Source of the DNA: Plectrocnemia conspersa
Taxonomy: Eukaryota > Arthropoda > Insecta > Trichoptera > Polycentropodidae
Direction of reading: 5' to 3'
Assembly: GCA_009617715.1 (NCBI GenBank)
Contig: VTFK01000069.1
Location: 496,001 to 560,000, forward strand
DNA: 64,000 bases
A model generated the notes under the pieces. That model was not told the origin of the DNA. It saw nothing but the letters and a program-made list of their open reading frames with translations, and searched no databases. A program made the position numbers and the translations under genes. This document shows positions 1-12,313 of this stretch, piece after piece. Position 1 is the stretch's first letter, and each line of letters opens with the position of its first letter.

Positions 1-1487
1 TTTTTGTCTTGAGAATAAAAATGTGCCGTTTGTAATCTGCTCTTGCGGTCAACATCAATTTGTTTCAAAAAAACTAGTCAACAACCACAATGTTGTAATT
101 GGTCATTCCACTGGAAGGGATGGAAAATAAAATTCTTTATGAAGGAGGCCATGGGAATTTTATTTAAATTCTTAGGCACTCTCACAGACACTCCCTTATA
201 GCAGAATAAATCGGTATGAAAACGGTCGAGAAGCTTTTAGCCAAATTTACAGGCGTGAGAATCTAAATATTGTGCTATAATTATATATAAGGAACATTTT
301 TCCAGGATGTGATAAACGAAAGAGTTTCTTTGTTAAATTGGGACACCATTGTGAGAAAACATTTTAACAAATTAAATAAAAAAAAGTACCTGCCTAAATT
401 AAAAAGATTACAAGTATCCGTTGAATATACTTTGACAAAGGATAAGAGTGGAAATCTATACAAAAAGAAAACTCTTTTGTAATTGTTAGTACCGACACTT
501 CTACTGACACGAACACTTGAACACTTGTGCTTTGGAATCCACGGAATGGAATCCAAAGGAAACAATAATCGTTAGCCGTGTGCGTCCTCAGAATGAAATG
601 ACGTCCGAGAGGTACAAGAACTATTTTCGTTGCGAATAAATAGAGAATGCAACGAAGACGTCACGATGTACAACGTCAATGGCTTGTGCTGAATTTAGAC
701 AATTCATAGACGAATCGATACTAATTTTATTTTTAACTCTCTTCTTTGTTGATGTTCGATTGTTACGTTTTTGCCACTAAAATATGTTATATTTTTATCA
801 TCTTTGATTAGAATCGTGACCATCTTTACGTTCTTTCCTAAATGATTATGTTAGTTGTAGGCTTGTTAATGATTACCTTCAATGATAACAGTGGTTATAA
901 TGAATATTTCCATGCTATCATTTTCAATTCCGACAGCAGTTCTTAGATTCCCATATATCCTCATATTCAATATTGAATGAAAACATCAAAGTTGTATATT
1001 GCATATCTATAATCGCATAAAATTATTACCAATACCCAAAAAATTACATCAAATTCAACATTGACCCAAATCGACTTGGCTGTCCAAACAAAACACGACT
1101 TGCCAAATTGCATCCAAACCACAGTCTCGGCACGACAAAGAGTTGTTTTAAATCATGTTAACATGCAGACATGCACTGCATGCTATTTTACGTCTAAATC
1201 GACCTACTGTTACTAAACTGCACAATACGTGCCACGAAATTGGTAGTCGACTGGTGTAGATCGGACATATTGGTTGCCATTTAATAGCGAATACATTTGC
1301 GGTTTGCGGTTGTGTCGCATTATGCAATTATAGTAATGATATGGTATTACATTAGTATTTATTGTTGAAAAAATATTTACAACAGCTGCTAGTAGAGAAA
1401 GTTCCGAAAGTTCAACAACAAATAATCCATATGTTCGAAATTATTCTATAGATTTTTCCAAGCGCTCGATAACACCAGTTGGCAAAA
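1..1487. other. AT-rich intergenic DNA, no gene seen
   Basis: No open frame here has codon bias or a recognisable motif; the longest - strand frames are short and AT-driven. There are no tRNA-like or strong promoter-like features. The only local structure noted is a short repetition of a TGGAATCCA-type word around 533-560. Confidence 0.5.
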
Positions 1488-2372
1488 TATATATACATAT
1501 GTGTAGAGTACGCTCGGGATAAGGATGCCAGTTTGTTATTGTGTGCGTGTACATGTATATGGGACGGAGAAGCGATGTAGCGTGTACTTCGTTGTCTCGC
1601 TTTCTCTTTTAAGGACAGTCGCTGATTCGTCAACGCTGGTATTCGTCATTAAAGTGCAGTATGGCACAGAAGTTCGATCTTCTCTAGTGATTTATTTTAA
1701 ATAATTTTGTGTTGACATTGGTTTAACCCAGATATACCCACTGTCCCATGGGTAGGTCACTAAACTCGTGCCACTGTTTTTTTTATTTATAAATTAAATT
1801 TTAAGGGCATATCTGGGTAATTGATATCAAGGCTTCAAATATACACTGTAAGTTATTCGTTCTCTTACCCGTGGATTAAAATATTTTAATTATTTTTCCA
1901 TTAATCCGTACGTTGTTAGTTTTTTTACACTATTCTCTGTAAGGCTTAAAAAAGTTATTATTCTTATCGTTGCGCCAATGATAATTTTTTAATTTATTCA
2001 ATGGATTCTAATGATTTAATAGAGTCGTCGAGCCATTAAACAATCTGCGAATAATTTCTTTCCCCATTTTATATCTTTTTGCTGTTGAAGAATAGCTACA
2101 GACTTCATTCTTTTTTTGACTAGTGAAAGATTTTGAGTTTTGCAAATATTTAATTAATGTCATCAATGTCTGGTTTCTTCGATTATATAATATATTTTTA
2201 ATTGTCCGTTAAAATTTTCAACTTAACTCAGATGTATGTATGTTAAATAAACATATATTTTCTTTTAAAATAAAAATAAAAATATTCTGAGCGAAATTGT
2301 TTTGAGCCACACAGTTCACGCACACAATAACAAACCGGAATCCTTATCCCGAGCGTACTCTATATGTATATA
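1488..2372. mobile_element. Non-autonomous DNA element with ~55-base terminal inverted repeats
   Basis: The block at 1488-1549 returns in inverted orientation at 2317-2372. Both arms share the core GAGTACGCTCGGGATAAGGA followed by a GTTTGTTATTGTGTGCGTG segment, with a few mismatches. The element is therefore about 885 bases long and has no transposase frame between the arms, which suggests a non-autonomous DNA transposon. A smaller inverted-repeat element (1723-1820) sits inside it. The superfamily is not clear because I cannot define a target-site duplication with confidence. Confidence 0.75.
1723..1820. mobile_element. Small nested MITE with CCCAGATAT termini
   Basis: The left end reads TTAACCCAGATATACCC and the right end, read inward on the other strand, reads TTACCCAGATATGCCC. 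The ~98-base unit has no coding capacity. It lies inside the larger inverted-repeat element at 1488-2372, so it inserted later, or else it is part of that element's internal sequence. Confidence 0.5.
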
Positions 2373-3419
2373 AGATGTATAGAATAGATAATCACTGATC
2401 CTATTATTCTACTGCCTATATATCGATGTTTAGCCATCAAAGGGTTGGGAGCCTTTCATAATTGAGATTAAATGTGATACTATTATATATAGTAAATTAT
2501 ATGTAGAAGCACGTGAGATTTTTCTTTACCTTATTCTTAATGTCTAAAGGTTGAGATCTCTGTTTTTATTTCGTTTTATAACTAACCAAAAAAATGTATT
2601 TGTTAAAAGTATTTTTTTGGACTAGCCAAAATTTTTCTAAACTCATTCATAACTCTATACCCAGAAGACAATTTATCTTTTCCATGACGTTACGCATTTC
2701 AATTGTCACCTGACCTGTTTATTTATATCCCTAGAAAGGGGTTTAATTTTTCAATGATATCTTTCTATAAACAGAGAATCTCAATTATATACTATAAAAA
2801 AAAGATAGCTGGGATTTTTATACCTAAAAATGCTGATTTTTATTTTTTTAAATTTAATTTTCCTAAAACAAATTAATTGTTTAGAACATTATTTGCTTAT
2901 TCACAAAAGTATTTATTAAAGTAAAGATTATTGTAGTAGCATAATTTATCAGTAAACCAAATATTTTATATTTTTTTTAAGAAAGAGATACTGACGCGTG
3001 AAGATAAATAACAGGCCACCCACTAATTAGACATTGGTGTTTAAAGGGTTAAGCAAAAAATATTATATAAAGACCTGTCTTTCAATAAAATTAAACCGAT
3101 TCATTTTTTAATATTGACGTGAATTTTCATCTATTAAATTTCTCCAATTAAAGGTTTAACACTCAAATTCCATCAAGTAGTGTTTTTGAGGCTACTATAA
3201 CTGAGAGTCGTGTCATCTGCATATCGAAACTTTACCAAAAGATCGTGATTCCAAGGGTTAAATTCAATTCTCCCGTTAGAACGTATCGTCTCTGGCCTTT
3301 GTTTACAAACAGTCTTCAGAAGTAGAACCGCACACGCTATGAAAACTAATCGAAACGGAAAAGTGAAAACGGCAAGTGCACTCTGAAACGTTCAAATATA
3401 AACCTGACACTTAATAACA
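2373..3419. other. AT-rich DNA, no gene seen
   Basis: There are long A/T runs and no open frame of note. An AAAGGGTTAA word at about 3045 resembles the ends of TTAA-bounded elements elsewhere in the window, but no partner end was found. Confidence 0.45.
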
Positions 3420-3670
3420 ACTTCCGTTGGGAGTCTGGCCGCTCTCTTGGCCGGTTCCCTTCTGGTCTTCCTTTTTTCGAAAATATTAGGTATGTGTATT
3501 TCGGTCGGAAAGCAGGAAATATTCATCAATTTGCCGCTGGGCGGCGAGTTCCGCATTTATTTTCGGCTCTGGGAATTTAATTAATCTCGGCTGAAATTTA
3601 CGGCCGCAACGCCACAACTGGTTAACTGCTCGGGGCTTGCGGCCCACGTGTGAATCGAGGTATGTATATC
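3420..3670. promoter_or_regulatory. Possible conserved regulatory block
   Basis: This stretch stands out from its surroundings by balanced base composition and non-repetitive sequence. It contains a homeodomain-type TTTAATTAAT core, a CACGTG E-box (about 3646) and several GGCCG words, and has no supported open frame. I infer a possible enhancer; conservation across related genomes would be the test. It could equally be unrelated unique DNA. Confidence 0.2.
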
Positions 3671-3984
3671 GATAATGCGCGATAACATCCAGAAATATCG
3701 ATATGCAAATATCTCCACCATGAAAAATATTTATTTATTTATTTAATAAAATTAGAAATTTCTATGTACCGTATTGAGCAGACGAACGGCCATTGCCAAA
3801 TCCTTTAGTCCTAGCTTTTACAGGCAAGAACAGAGGACGTGACCGATAACTATGATCGTCGTTTGGGGCCCCATTTTAACACTGAATGCCTTTGAGTAAT
3901 TTCTAAATTTAATTACATAAACACTTCTGCGAGTTGACAATGAAACGTATTCCAGCGTTCTCATAATGAAAACATGGAGACAGT

Positions 3985-4350
3985 AATGTATAGTATTTTG
4001 AAGTATCATTTTTATGCATTATGTCATTTTGCAAAAGCCGACAAATATTTTGCGTAAATTGAATATTTACGACCGAAAAGTTTTCACTGATATTGTATTG
4101 GTGAGTGCCCACACAAACTTTTATAATTAGCAGTAGCGTAGTTTTAATAATATGACAATTTAAAAATTGCGATTATTTGGCACACTTTTCGATCGCACGC
4201 AAATATGCCAGTTGTACGTGACAGCAGCCGCCGTCCGGACGGCATATGAAATTTGTGGCAGTGTGGCCGCTACTAGGAAGTCGGCGACCTCGGCCGACTT
4301 CAGTTGTACTTCGGTTCGGACAACTTCCAGAGAGTGTAGTGCAAGCATCA
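3985..4350 (+). repeat. Dispersed repeat, copy A
   Basis: About 365 bases that recur in inverted orientation at 13190-13500. The shared segment includes a perfect GCCGTCCGGACGGC palindrome (about 4229), a GCCAGTTGTACGTGACAG stretch and, at its end, a CTTCCAGAGAGTGTAGTGCA border. Short overlapping frames on both strands (for example 4167-4364) are by-products of this repeat and not genes. A third partial relative at 14035-14180 ends in the same kind of border. Confidence 0.75.
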
Positions 4351-5394
4351 CAGTGGTTCGATAAAAATGCTAGATAGTCTAAAATAATAATTTATTTAGC
4401 ACATTCTAAAATCTTATTGCATCAAATATTTTGTATCTAGAATTCTAGACCAAATTAACCTATTCAGTTTCGTCTTCGGTTTCCGCCAAATCAGAGACAC
4501 TATTCCGTTGGTTACGACTACGTTATATATGTATATTTATTAATTAAATCATAATTTGTTACCAATCTATTTCAAGGAATATTTATTTATAAATAACGTA
4601 GTACAGAGGTTTCAATACGAACGAAAGAAAGCCATATAAATTATACCTGTATTTTAATTTTATTCCATAAATGAATGAGTTGTATAGGGTAAACTTGTAC
4701 AATATATAAATAAATTTGAAGGGTAAGACTCAAAAATAATGTTTTTCTTAAAAATGTTGATTCAATCTGTTCGTCAGTGGTTCAGTCAACTTTAAGCCGA
4801 GCTTCAATTTCTCAGGAAGGAGATCTTCCGATTACATGAAAGACGCTGGCGCAACAGTAATTTGCAATTCCTCCAGAAAGATAACTGAGAGTTCAAAAGC
4901 AGGAGCGGCTTTCTTGGAAACTGTTGAGGAATGTCAAGGAACGATTTCATGGTATTCGACTTTAAACCAACATGTACCGACGTTCAAAACTTACATTTGC
5001 CTGTCGATAACTGTGCTTCCAAATTTTTGCTTGCGGTCTACTTTTGAACCCATGCCAATGCGATCCCCAAACGATCGCGGGTCACCTTGCTTTCTGGAAA
5101 AATGAGATCATTAAAATTATTCTGCTTGCCAATTCCAGTTTCCTTGCGAAAGCTTTCACTTTTTTCTGTTTTTTTTTTTTTGCATACACAACCGTTATAT
5201 ATACTTTACTCACGAGCGGTTCCCAAAACCAAGTTATATGATTTATATTTGAGAAACTCACTCATCAGGGTCCCAAAGAAAAGTCAAACCTATAATTTAA
5301 AAGGATGTTCAGCAACATTTTTTTCAATACAGATTAAGTTATGCTTATAATTAAAAACATATATTCATAGTTCTTTAGACAGCTTCTATTCGAG
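4351..5394. other. No recognisable gene; one 89-codon open frame
   Basis: The part from about 4770 to 5110 is less AT-rich than its flanks and holds an 89-codon frame at 4836-5105 on the + strand. I recognise no domain in it or in the opposite strand. It may be a decayed transposon fragment. The remainder is AT-rich and featureless. Confidence 0.35.
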
Positions 5395-5760
5395 CTCTTA
5401 ATTCTTGAGTCCCATTTCTCATCCACCCTTGTACCAAAGTAATTGTTTTTATGTTTGGTGTAGGAAGTGATATTTTTGTTGCATTTAATAATTTAGTTTT
5501 ACGAATGTATGTATATCTTCAAACAATGCTTGTTACTTGGTTCATTCCCCTTTTTATCAGTTTTAGATTTAACAAGTATTACTGTATCATCCGCAAATCT
5601 AATGTTATTTATAGTTTTACGATTCATCAGTATCTTCAGATCACTCTTTTAGAGCTTCTTGAAATATTAATTCAAAATACAAGTTAAATAGCAAAGATGA
5701 TAAGATACATCCTTGTCTTACACTGCGTCTAATTTTAACATATTTGCTGAATTTTGTATT
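5395..5760 (-). pseudogene. Reverse-transcriptase fragment of a non-LTR retrotransposon
   Basis: Read on the - strand, 5760-5630 encodes a segment with the motif VRQGCILSSLLFN, which is the conserved RT region before the catalytic box. After a short decayed gap the - strand at about 5605-5560 encodes RFADDTVIL, the catalytic FADD box with both aspartates intact. Further on, about 5450-5400, frame-shifted remnants resemble the tail of the RT domain (ELRARIEAV). This order is that of LINE-type reverse transcriptases of the RTE/L1-like kind that use FADD. Frames shift between motifs and no start or full domain is present, so it is a dead fragment. Assignment to an exact clade is uncertain. Confidence 0.8.
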
Positions 5761-6611
5761 AACTTTAACATTGACTGTTTAATTCCAGTACATATTTTTC
5801 ATAATGCTTAACCTTTAAAAGTCCAATTGCATTTATGTCATGCCCAATATATTTTTTGATGCCATTTTAAATGACTTGATGATAAAATTTTCAGTATTTT
5901 ATTGCATTAGTTACTCAGAGATACTTCTATTAATATATTACGGTAAAATGATTTAGTAATCCCTAACCATTTTACCTGGAATTGTTTAATTACTAAAATT
6001 CATCGTAAAATCCATTAATCCATCGATGGATTTTGGAAACAATTTTTTGACTAGTCCGTGCCAAAAGCTCAAAACGACGTTTGATTTGTTATCCATGTTT
6101 CTCAATTTAAAAGTTTTGTTTTTACATTTAAGGTGGTACATATTTTCTTTAAATAAATTAAATTACTGTTTTTAATCCAATTTAATATTAAGACAATATA
6201 TATTTTGAGAACATTTAATTTATATTTGGTAATATGTTAGTATACACCTGAAAGTGAATTAATTTTACGTATTTTTCAATTTTTATTTCTGTTATTATTT
6301 ATTATCATTATTTTATATTGCATTTATAGTAGAATTTAAAAAATCAGTGATTTATTTTACTACTTTTTTGTATTATTTTGCTTATAATTTATTTTAACTT
6401 TTCTGTTATTAAATTTCGTTTATTTATTTTACATATTTTTTTATATATTATTCGGCTTTTGTGTAATTATTTTTATATCAATTCAGATGCTCCTAATATA
6501 TTTTTATTTTAAAAAATATTTTTATTATAAAAACTATTTAGATTTAATTCAATCAAAATAAAAAAAAAACATTTTTTCTTATTCATTCATTATTATTTCT
6601 TCAGTTATATG
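5761..6611. other. Very AT-rich DNA
   Basis: Almost pure A/T sequence with homopolymer runs; no gene, motif or repeat boundary could be supported. Confidence 0.45.
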
Positions 6612-7112
6612 TACAGTCCGTCCAAGATATGAACGCTCATCGTCACAGTATTGGTGAGAAAATATAATAGGGTGACCATGTGAAATTACAAGTGCAATTA
6701 ATTTTTAATTTTTTAATTTAAATTGTCGAGGAAAGTGTAAAATATCACTTTCTTACTTATTTTGATTACTTAATACATATTTAACTCAAAAACATGAGAG
6801 CAGTTTTGGTATCACTCTCCAGGTTGAATATCTGTTCAATATAATATTTTTTTAAATAATAATAGAATATTACAAGAATTGTTTTATTGACTACAAAATA
6901 CCACAACATGGCAATAATTTATAATAAAAATAAAACACATTATAATTTTTAATTAAATTTCCAACGTATGGTCACCCTACCTTTAAACCAGCCCTGATTT
7001 AGTATTAGTAACGTTCTTCTATCGGTGTAAACAAATTCGCGGAAAACTGTGTATGTATGCACGCATGCGTACACGCACCCTTATTTCCAACGCAACATCT
7101 TGGATGGACTAT
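6612..7112. mobile_element. Inverted-repeat element with TA flanks (Tc1/mariner-like MITE)
   Basis: The left end, ACAGTCCGTCCAAGATATGA, matches the reverse complement of the right end at 7095-7112 (core CATCTTGGATGGACT) with few differences. Both ends adjoin TA, as expected of the Tc1/mariner target. No transposase frame lies between. The middle is occupied by a second inverted-repeat element at 6668-6980, giving a nested arrangement. The superfamily assignment is inferred from the TA flanks only. Confidence 0.65.
6668..6980. mobile_element. Nested MITE with TAGGGTGACCAT termini
   Basis: The left end is TAGGGTGACCATGTG and the right end, read inward from the other strand, is TAGGGTGACCATACG, giving terminal inverted repeats of at least 12 bases around about 313 bases of AT-rich sequence. 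The AGGGTGACCA type of end is common among short DNA elements in animal genomes. It is inserted within the element at 6612-7112. Confidence 0.7.
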
Positions 7113-7144
7113 ATAAGTGTATAACTATGAATGTATAAGTTCGA

Positions 7145-7166
7145 TCGCCGTACATGTACGGCGATA
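7145..7166. repeat. Perfect 22-base palindrome
   Basis: The half-site ATCGCCGTACA is followed directly by its exact complement, with no loop. It could be a dimeric protein-binding site or the centre of a fold-back element. No longer arms surround it. Confidence 0.6.
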
Positions 7167-7324
7167 CTACTCAAAAGGTTAAATTCCGAATTGTTTTCCG
7201 AACAAATTTAAAAAACCACACACATAGTAAGCTTACTAAAATAATTTAATGAGATGGTTGCAGTTGCATGTTTTTACATAACAAATCTAGTTTAATCTCA
7301 GAAATGCTAAAAAAAATGAAATTT

Positions 7325-7349
7325 TCTGTGGCGGCCCCCAGTTTGGGAA
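7325..7349 (-). repeat. hAT-type terminus
   Basis: The end GGCCCCCAGTTTGGGAACCACTG is the reverse complement of the CAGTGGTTCCCAA-type terminus found on many animal hAT elements. A second variant, CAGTTTATGAACCACTG, occurs at 7731-7747, and a start-orientation terminus CAGTGGTTTCCAACC lies at 23921. The opposite end of this element was not found. Confidence 0.45.
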
Positions 7350-8387
7350 CCACTGGTCTATAACGTCGCGAGATTAATTAGGCAGAATATTTTAATATAA
7401 AGTAAATATTCAATAGATTTTTGCGATACATAATTCATGCTGAAAGATATCATATATAAAAGCTAATCTAACTTCAGTTTCCGAACATTTAATTTTTTTT
7501 TAAAAGATTTTTATTATTCGAACATTTGATATGTTTCATTAACTTCTCATCACCCCTCCCCTTCTCTCCTAGAAAAAGATGGAACGACATCTCTGGATTT
7601 GACACTTTGAACACGCGTAATTATTGACAGCTATCTGATATTTTCAATTAAAAGTTACACAAAACATACTACTGAATATATTTTATTGAATTAGTATCTG
7701 TATTTCAGTGTGATGTTAAGGAGTTTTATACAGTTTATGAACCACTGTTCTATTTATTATACAATATTTTTTTATTAAGTAGCTAACCGCCTACTGAAGA
7801 TCAGCTTTGAAATCAAATACAGGCCACTTCTCGGGGCAGGAAGCTGGCCTCGCATAGAAAATAGACTAGACCGGACATCGTATTTTTTGATGATCGTAAT
7901 TAGAACAGAATCTATAAATTTTGTGATATCTTTCAGATTTGATGCTGCAATCAAACGTATCCGGTGTTGGAACGGTTTCATTTGATCTTTTTTGCTTCTG
8001 AACGTAATTAAATTTTTTGTAAACATCCTATAAATATAGCGATGAGTTCCTAAGAAGTCTACGATTCACACCTCCGATTTGTATAAGATAAAATACCGTA
8101 CATCTGTTATGAATGATTTGAGGCGTGAAATACCAGACAAAATTGATTAAATTGGATCCTTTTTGGACTTAATTTTAAATAGATATTTTTACCCATGGCT
8201 TTTTAAATGTGCTATTATAATATTTGAATATAATTTTCTTCAGTAAACATCTTGAAAAGAAGTGCGTTCCGGCACCATTTTTTAAAACAAGTACTGGTTT
8301 ACCTATTACGTTTTGCAAATTTCACTTAAATATCGTCTCAACTAGGATTCTTAATTATTTATAATAAAATTAATAATGTATTCAAAT
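7350..8387. other. AT-rich DNA, no gene seen
   Basis: A short 83-codon - strand frame (7775-8026) shows no recognisable domain and has AT-driven composition. Apart from the hAT-like word at 7731 nothing was recognised. Confidence 0.4.
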
Positions 8388-9392
8388 ATTTTTCTCGGTT
8401 TTTACTGATTTTATTTAACCAATTAGTACAAAAAATCAATTAATTGCCTATAAAATGTGAGCCATTCTAACATTTTTCTGTGTTCAACGAACGAATTCTG
8501 CGAATTTCGGTCATAGTTGACACACCTGAAAAAAACACCCTATTCACAAATCCTATTCGAAGGCGTAAAAACACTTTTTTGTTGAGAAGTCGTGTTCCAT
8601 TGTCTCTCATTACATATGTTTATTGCTTAAGTACACAAATTGTTTCATTATAATTCTTTTTTCAAATTTCATTCGAGATAGCTTAAATTTGATCAATTTT
8701 TTACTCGGTTTTTACTGATATAATTTATTTAACCAATTGATGCAAAAAATCAATTAATTGCCTGTAAAATAGTATTAAATTGAAAAATAATCATTAAATA
8801 ATCATGAATTATTTATATACATAATCGTTAAGCTTTTTGAATTTTATAAAATATGCATAACGTACTGCTGCGATAATTTCAGCAAAATTTATGCAACATT
8901 TTAAATACATAATTTTATCGAATTTATTGTATCTGCATCGGCGCGTTTAATGCAGATTTGCATATAAATTTAATAACTAGAAATAAAGTAACCACAGTCG
9001 AATTATTGAAACAACAAATACAAAAACACGAACTTAACAAAAATCTATACACCCGTTTTTGTGATATGCGTTAAACGATAATAAAAGATGGGCCTTTCCA
9101 ACATTTTTGTTTCGTTCAATGAACGAATTCTGCGAATTTCGGTCATAGTAGAATACGCCGATAAACATTTTATTCACAAATGTTCTTTGAATGCGTAAAA
9201 GCATTTTTTTTGTTGAGAAGAAGCGTCTCATTGTCTCGCATTTCGAAACAAATTAAGGTGCATAAAGGACTATGGATTTTGGAGCGGCACTAGTCACTCG
9301 GGTATATTTAGAGAACAAACGAAAACGTATTGCTCAAGTATTCAAATTGTTTCATTCCAAGATTTAATCAAATTTCATTCGATAATTATTTG
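8388..9392 (+). repeat. Locally duplicated block (two repeat units, two copies each)
   Basis: Unit 1 occurs at 8388-8463 and 8695-8773; both copies contain AAAAATCAATTAATTGCCT. Unit 2 occurs at 8471-8689 and 9101-9392; both copies contain GAACGAATTCTGCGAATTTC and the distal word TTGTTGAGAAG, and both end near TTTCATTCGA. The second copy of unit 2 carries about 70 extra bases (about 9250-9320). The short - strand frame at 9034-9231 lies in this repeat. This is either a local tandem duplication or neighbouring insertions of one family. Confidence 0.75.
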
Positions 9393-9410
9393 ATTGAGAA
9401 GCCTAATCGT

Positions 9411-12174
9411 AACTGTAGATATTTTAATTTATTTATTACAAGATAGTGAGTAAAACTTACTAAGAAGACAAAATTACAACACGCACGCAATCATAGACAC
9501 AATTAAATGGAGTAGGGGGCGGATTCCTCAACGTCCTAATCTAATGCTTTCTTAACTGATACGAAGTTGATTCGTTGGTATTCGTTGATAAAAAATAAAT
9601 AAAACTGCAATATAAATGCGCCTCTGTCGAGTTTCACTTGATTCGATTAAGCCCCATTAATACACAACAGCCATTGAGAGGTCATTCATTGACAAAGTGG
9701 ATGATTCGTCGACGAAACATAAATTTGGGTCGAATCGTGACCGGAATCCTGATACTTCATTTACCCTTCCCTCGACCACAAACCTCCTCTCCCATCTTTC
9801 CCACACACGTATACGTAGATATACAACTGTTCTAAAAACGTACAGGTGAAATTTTCGTTTCGTTTTGCCATATCTCAGAGTGCAGAGTCGGGACCCGGGC
9901 AAAATCCAAAATTAGACCACTAGAAATTTACGGCTCTGTTTCCTAGGCTTAATTGTTGCGAACGTTTTATGGCGAAAGCCGAGGTTTTAGCGTTGTCGGC
10001 ACGAAAGTTATTTTCGGGACATTTTATGGACAGCTTTCACTGTGTCGATTTTGGATGCTTTAGCTAATGCCACCAGGGCCGCATTTAGCGTGTGATATAA
10101 TTAGACGCGTGCGTATTTTTATAGGCACATATGCACAGATTGTGGAAAAGCTATTCTGATTTATGAGTTTCATTCGTGGTTCTGTTAATTCATGTAATAT
10201 GAATGAATATTTATTTTGATGGCGATGATATTTGATTAACATACAAATATGATATACAAGCGCCAATAAATATTCCACTTCTTTATGATTCAAAGAACAA
10301 ACACTGAATTATATATTTATACTTGGCGAACCTATAGTACAATTATAGTATAATAGTACAAGCAATTGAACACTCCCTTGAAATTCTCTCATGATCTTCA
10401 CATTATCACATACCAATAACGTGAATCAAAAATACGATACCAGATTACTAACTATTAATTACGAACGCAGTCGTAAAAATAATTAACCTAAAATTAAATT
10501 ATGATTTTTTCGTCTTTCGACGATCGGGCAAAACTTGATTGATGTAATCTTTTCAATCTTTCTTCAAGTTTTGTTAATTAAAATTCTCCTTTCGTACTTT
10601 CGTACCATGTTCAGTTCGGATCAGATTCACGTGCGATGGTCACTCGTTTGACAGAGTGCTAATTTGTGTGCGAACTTGCAACTCCAAGGGTTCACTCTGG
10701 AGTACTTTGAGGAATACCAATAATGCGGTGTGAAGTTGATCGAAATTCTGTTTAAAATTCCAGAAGGACATATTGGACTTTGAAGACATTCATACACGAA
10801 AGGTTGTAAACAATTCAAAGTAGTCCGGTTTGACGGAATCAATTATGTGATACAAATATGAAAACAATAAAGTATAAATAGCGTTGTACGTAAGGTCTAG
10901 ATTAGTTAAATAGAAGCGATGGGCTCGGACCCCAGCAGCAGACTTATGTATAAAACTACACAAAGTAACATATGGATGGTAAATTTATAATTAATTATAT
11001 ATATGTCACTGATATTCTGATGGTTAATACTTACATGTAAGTATTCATTATGTCTTAATACTGATTACAAATAATGAGTAGTTTTATATAATTTTGTTAC
11101 AAATTTGTTTGGTCACAAATTAACATAAGATTATCAAATGAAACAATGTGTTACTATTAAATTAACAGAGTTAAATGTCTACTATCTAGGGTCAAACATT
11201 GAAACTTTAAAGTTTTGTATGAATGGTTCTTACTACCTTTAGAACCATTCATTTAAAACCCAAACCGTTTGATTATGTGGGGCACGCACGCGCCTATGGT
11301 TAGCTACAGTTTTTTTCCCTTCCCAGCGACATCCCATTGTCTCGCCATGGTCTATTCTTTCGAAAAAGGAAGCTTAGATTTTAATTTCAAATAAGAGCCG
11401 CTTTTGGCGGAATGTTTGTTTTCGTAACAAGAATACGCGCTTCATTGTCCGCTTAGCAAGAACCACCTGCGCCAATGTCCTAAAAGGATCCACGGTCGTC
11501 TGGCTGTCTGTCGTGGTTTTTGATTTTTGATACACTGCCAGAATTAATTTGGGACTCTATTAAACCGGGAGACACTAATGAACCGAAACCTAGCTTTTGC
11601 TTTTGAGTGTTGGCTAGTATAACGACCGATTATTCTAAACTTCTCAACCAAGACTCTAACCAACACTTACACCAGCGATCTTCTATGATTAATTAATTCA
11701 GTTTAGTTGTTATGCGATCAAATACAACTAAACGTTTATCTATTGTCTATGCTTTTGATAAAATATTATGCTTCTTCAGCATTATTTGGATTTTTCTGGA
11801 ATGCCTCTCAGCCCGATTGTGATGGTTGACACATCTGGATACACGTCATCGATGCTCATAATTAATTTATGGCAGTAGTTAGTGTTCAGTGGTGCCAAGG
11901 CGTCGAAAGATGGTCGTCTCCATGGCTGGATGGTAATTCGTTTTGCGTGTATCTTTAGGATAAATACAAACAGAGCAGTCTAAATTGGGATGTTAATGCA
12001 TCGAAAATTACAACCAAAGCTTTGAGCTTCAGGCACTAGTAAAGTGAATCTGCAAATCAGTAAAAAAGTTTTGGAATACTATATTTTTATATTTACTAAT
12101 AAATATAAACTAATAACTAATTATAAAATACATCATAAAATATATATACAAACGCAAAAGTACAAATTAAAGTT
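9411..12174. other. Mostly unique AT-rich DNA, no gene supported
   Basis: Short frames (9638-9835, 9657-9902, 10060-10293, 10627-10842) have no recognisable domain, and several lie on opposite strands of the same DNA. The part from 11280 to 11560 is less AT-rich but shows no coding signal. One short stem-loop is listed separately at 11219-11252. Confidence 0.4.
11219..11252. repeat. 12-base-stem hairpin
   Basis: The stem ATGAATGGTTCT pairs exactly with AGAACCATTCAT across a 10-base loop. Its function is unknown. It is too short for a typical microRNA precursor. Confidence 0.5.
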
Positions 12175-12265
12175 TTAACCCTTTGCACTCCAAAGACTTT
12201 TTTAAAAGTTTTTCAGCAACTCTCAAAGAAGCCATTTTCAATGAATTTGCCAATAATCATGTTTG

Positions 12266-12313
12266 TATAGTATGTATGAAAAAACCCCTTTTATATAGTA
12301 TGTATGAAAAAAC
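12266..12313 (+). repeat. Short direct duplication, 20 bases twice, period 28
   Basis: The word TATAGTATGTATGAAAAAAC occurs at 12266-12285 and 12294-12313, separated by 8 bases. It is a small tandem duplication in AT-rich DNA. Confidence 0.8.

Noticed and set aside
4160..4364. Opposed frames of 63-65 codons
   Set aside because: Both lie in a dispersed repeat with a palindrome; no domain and the partner copy does not keep the frames.
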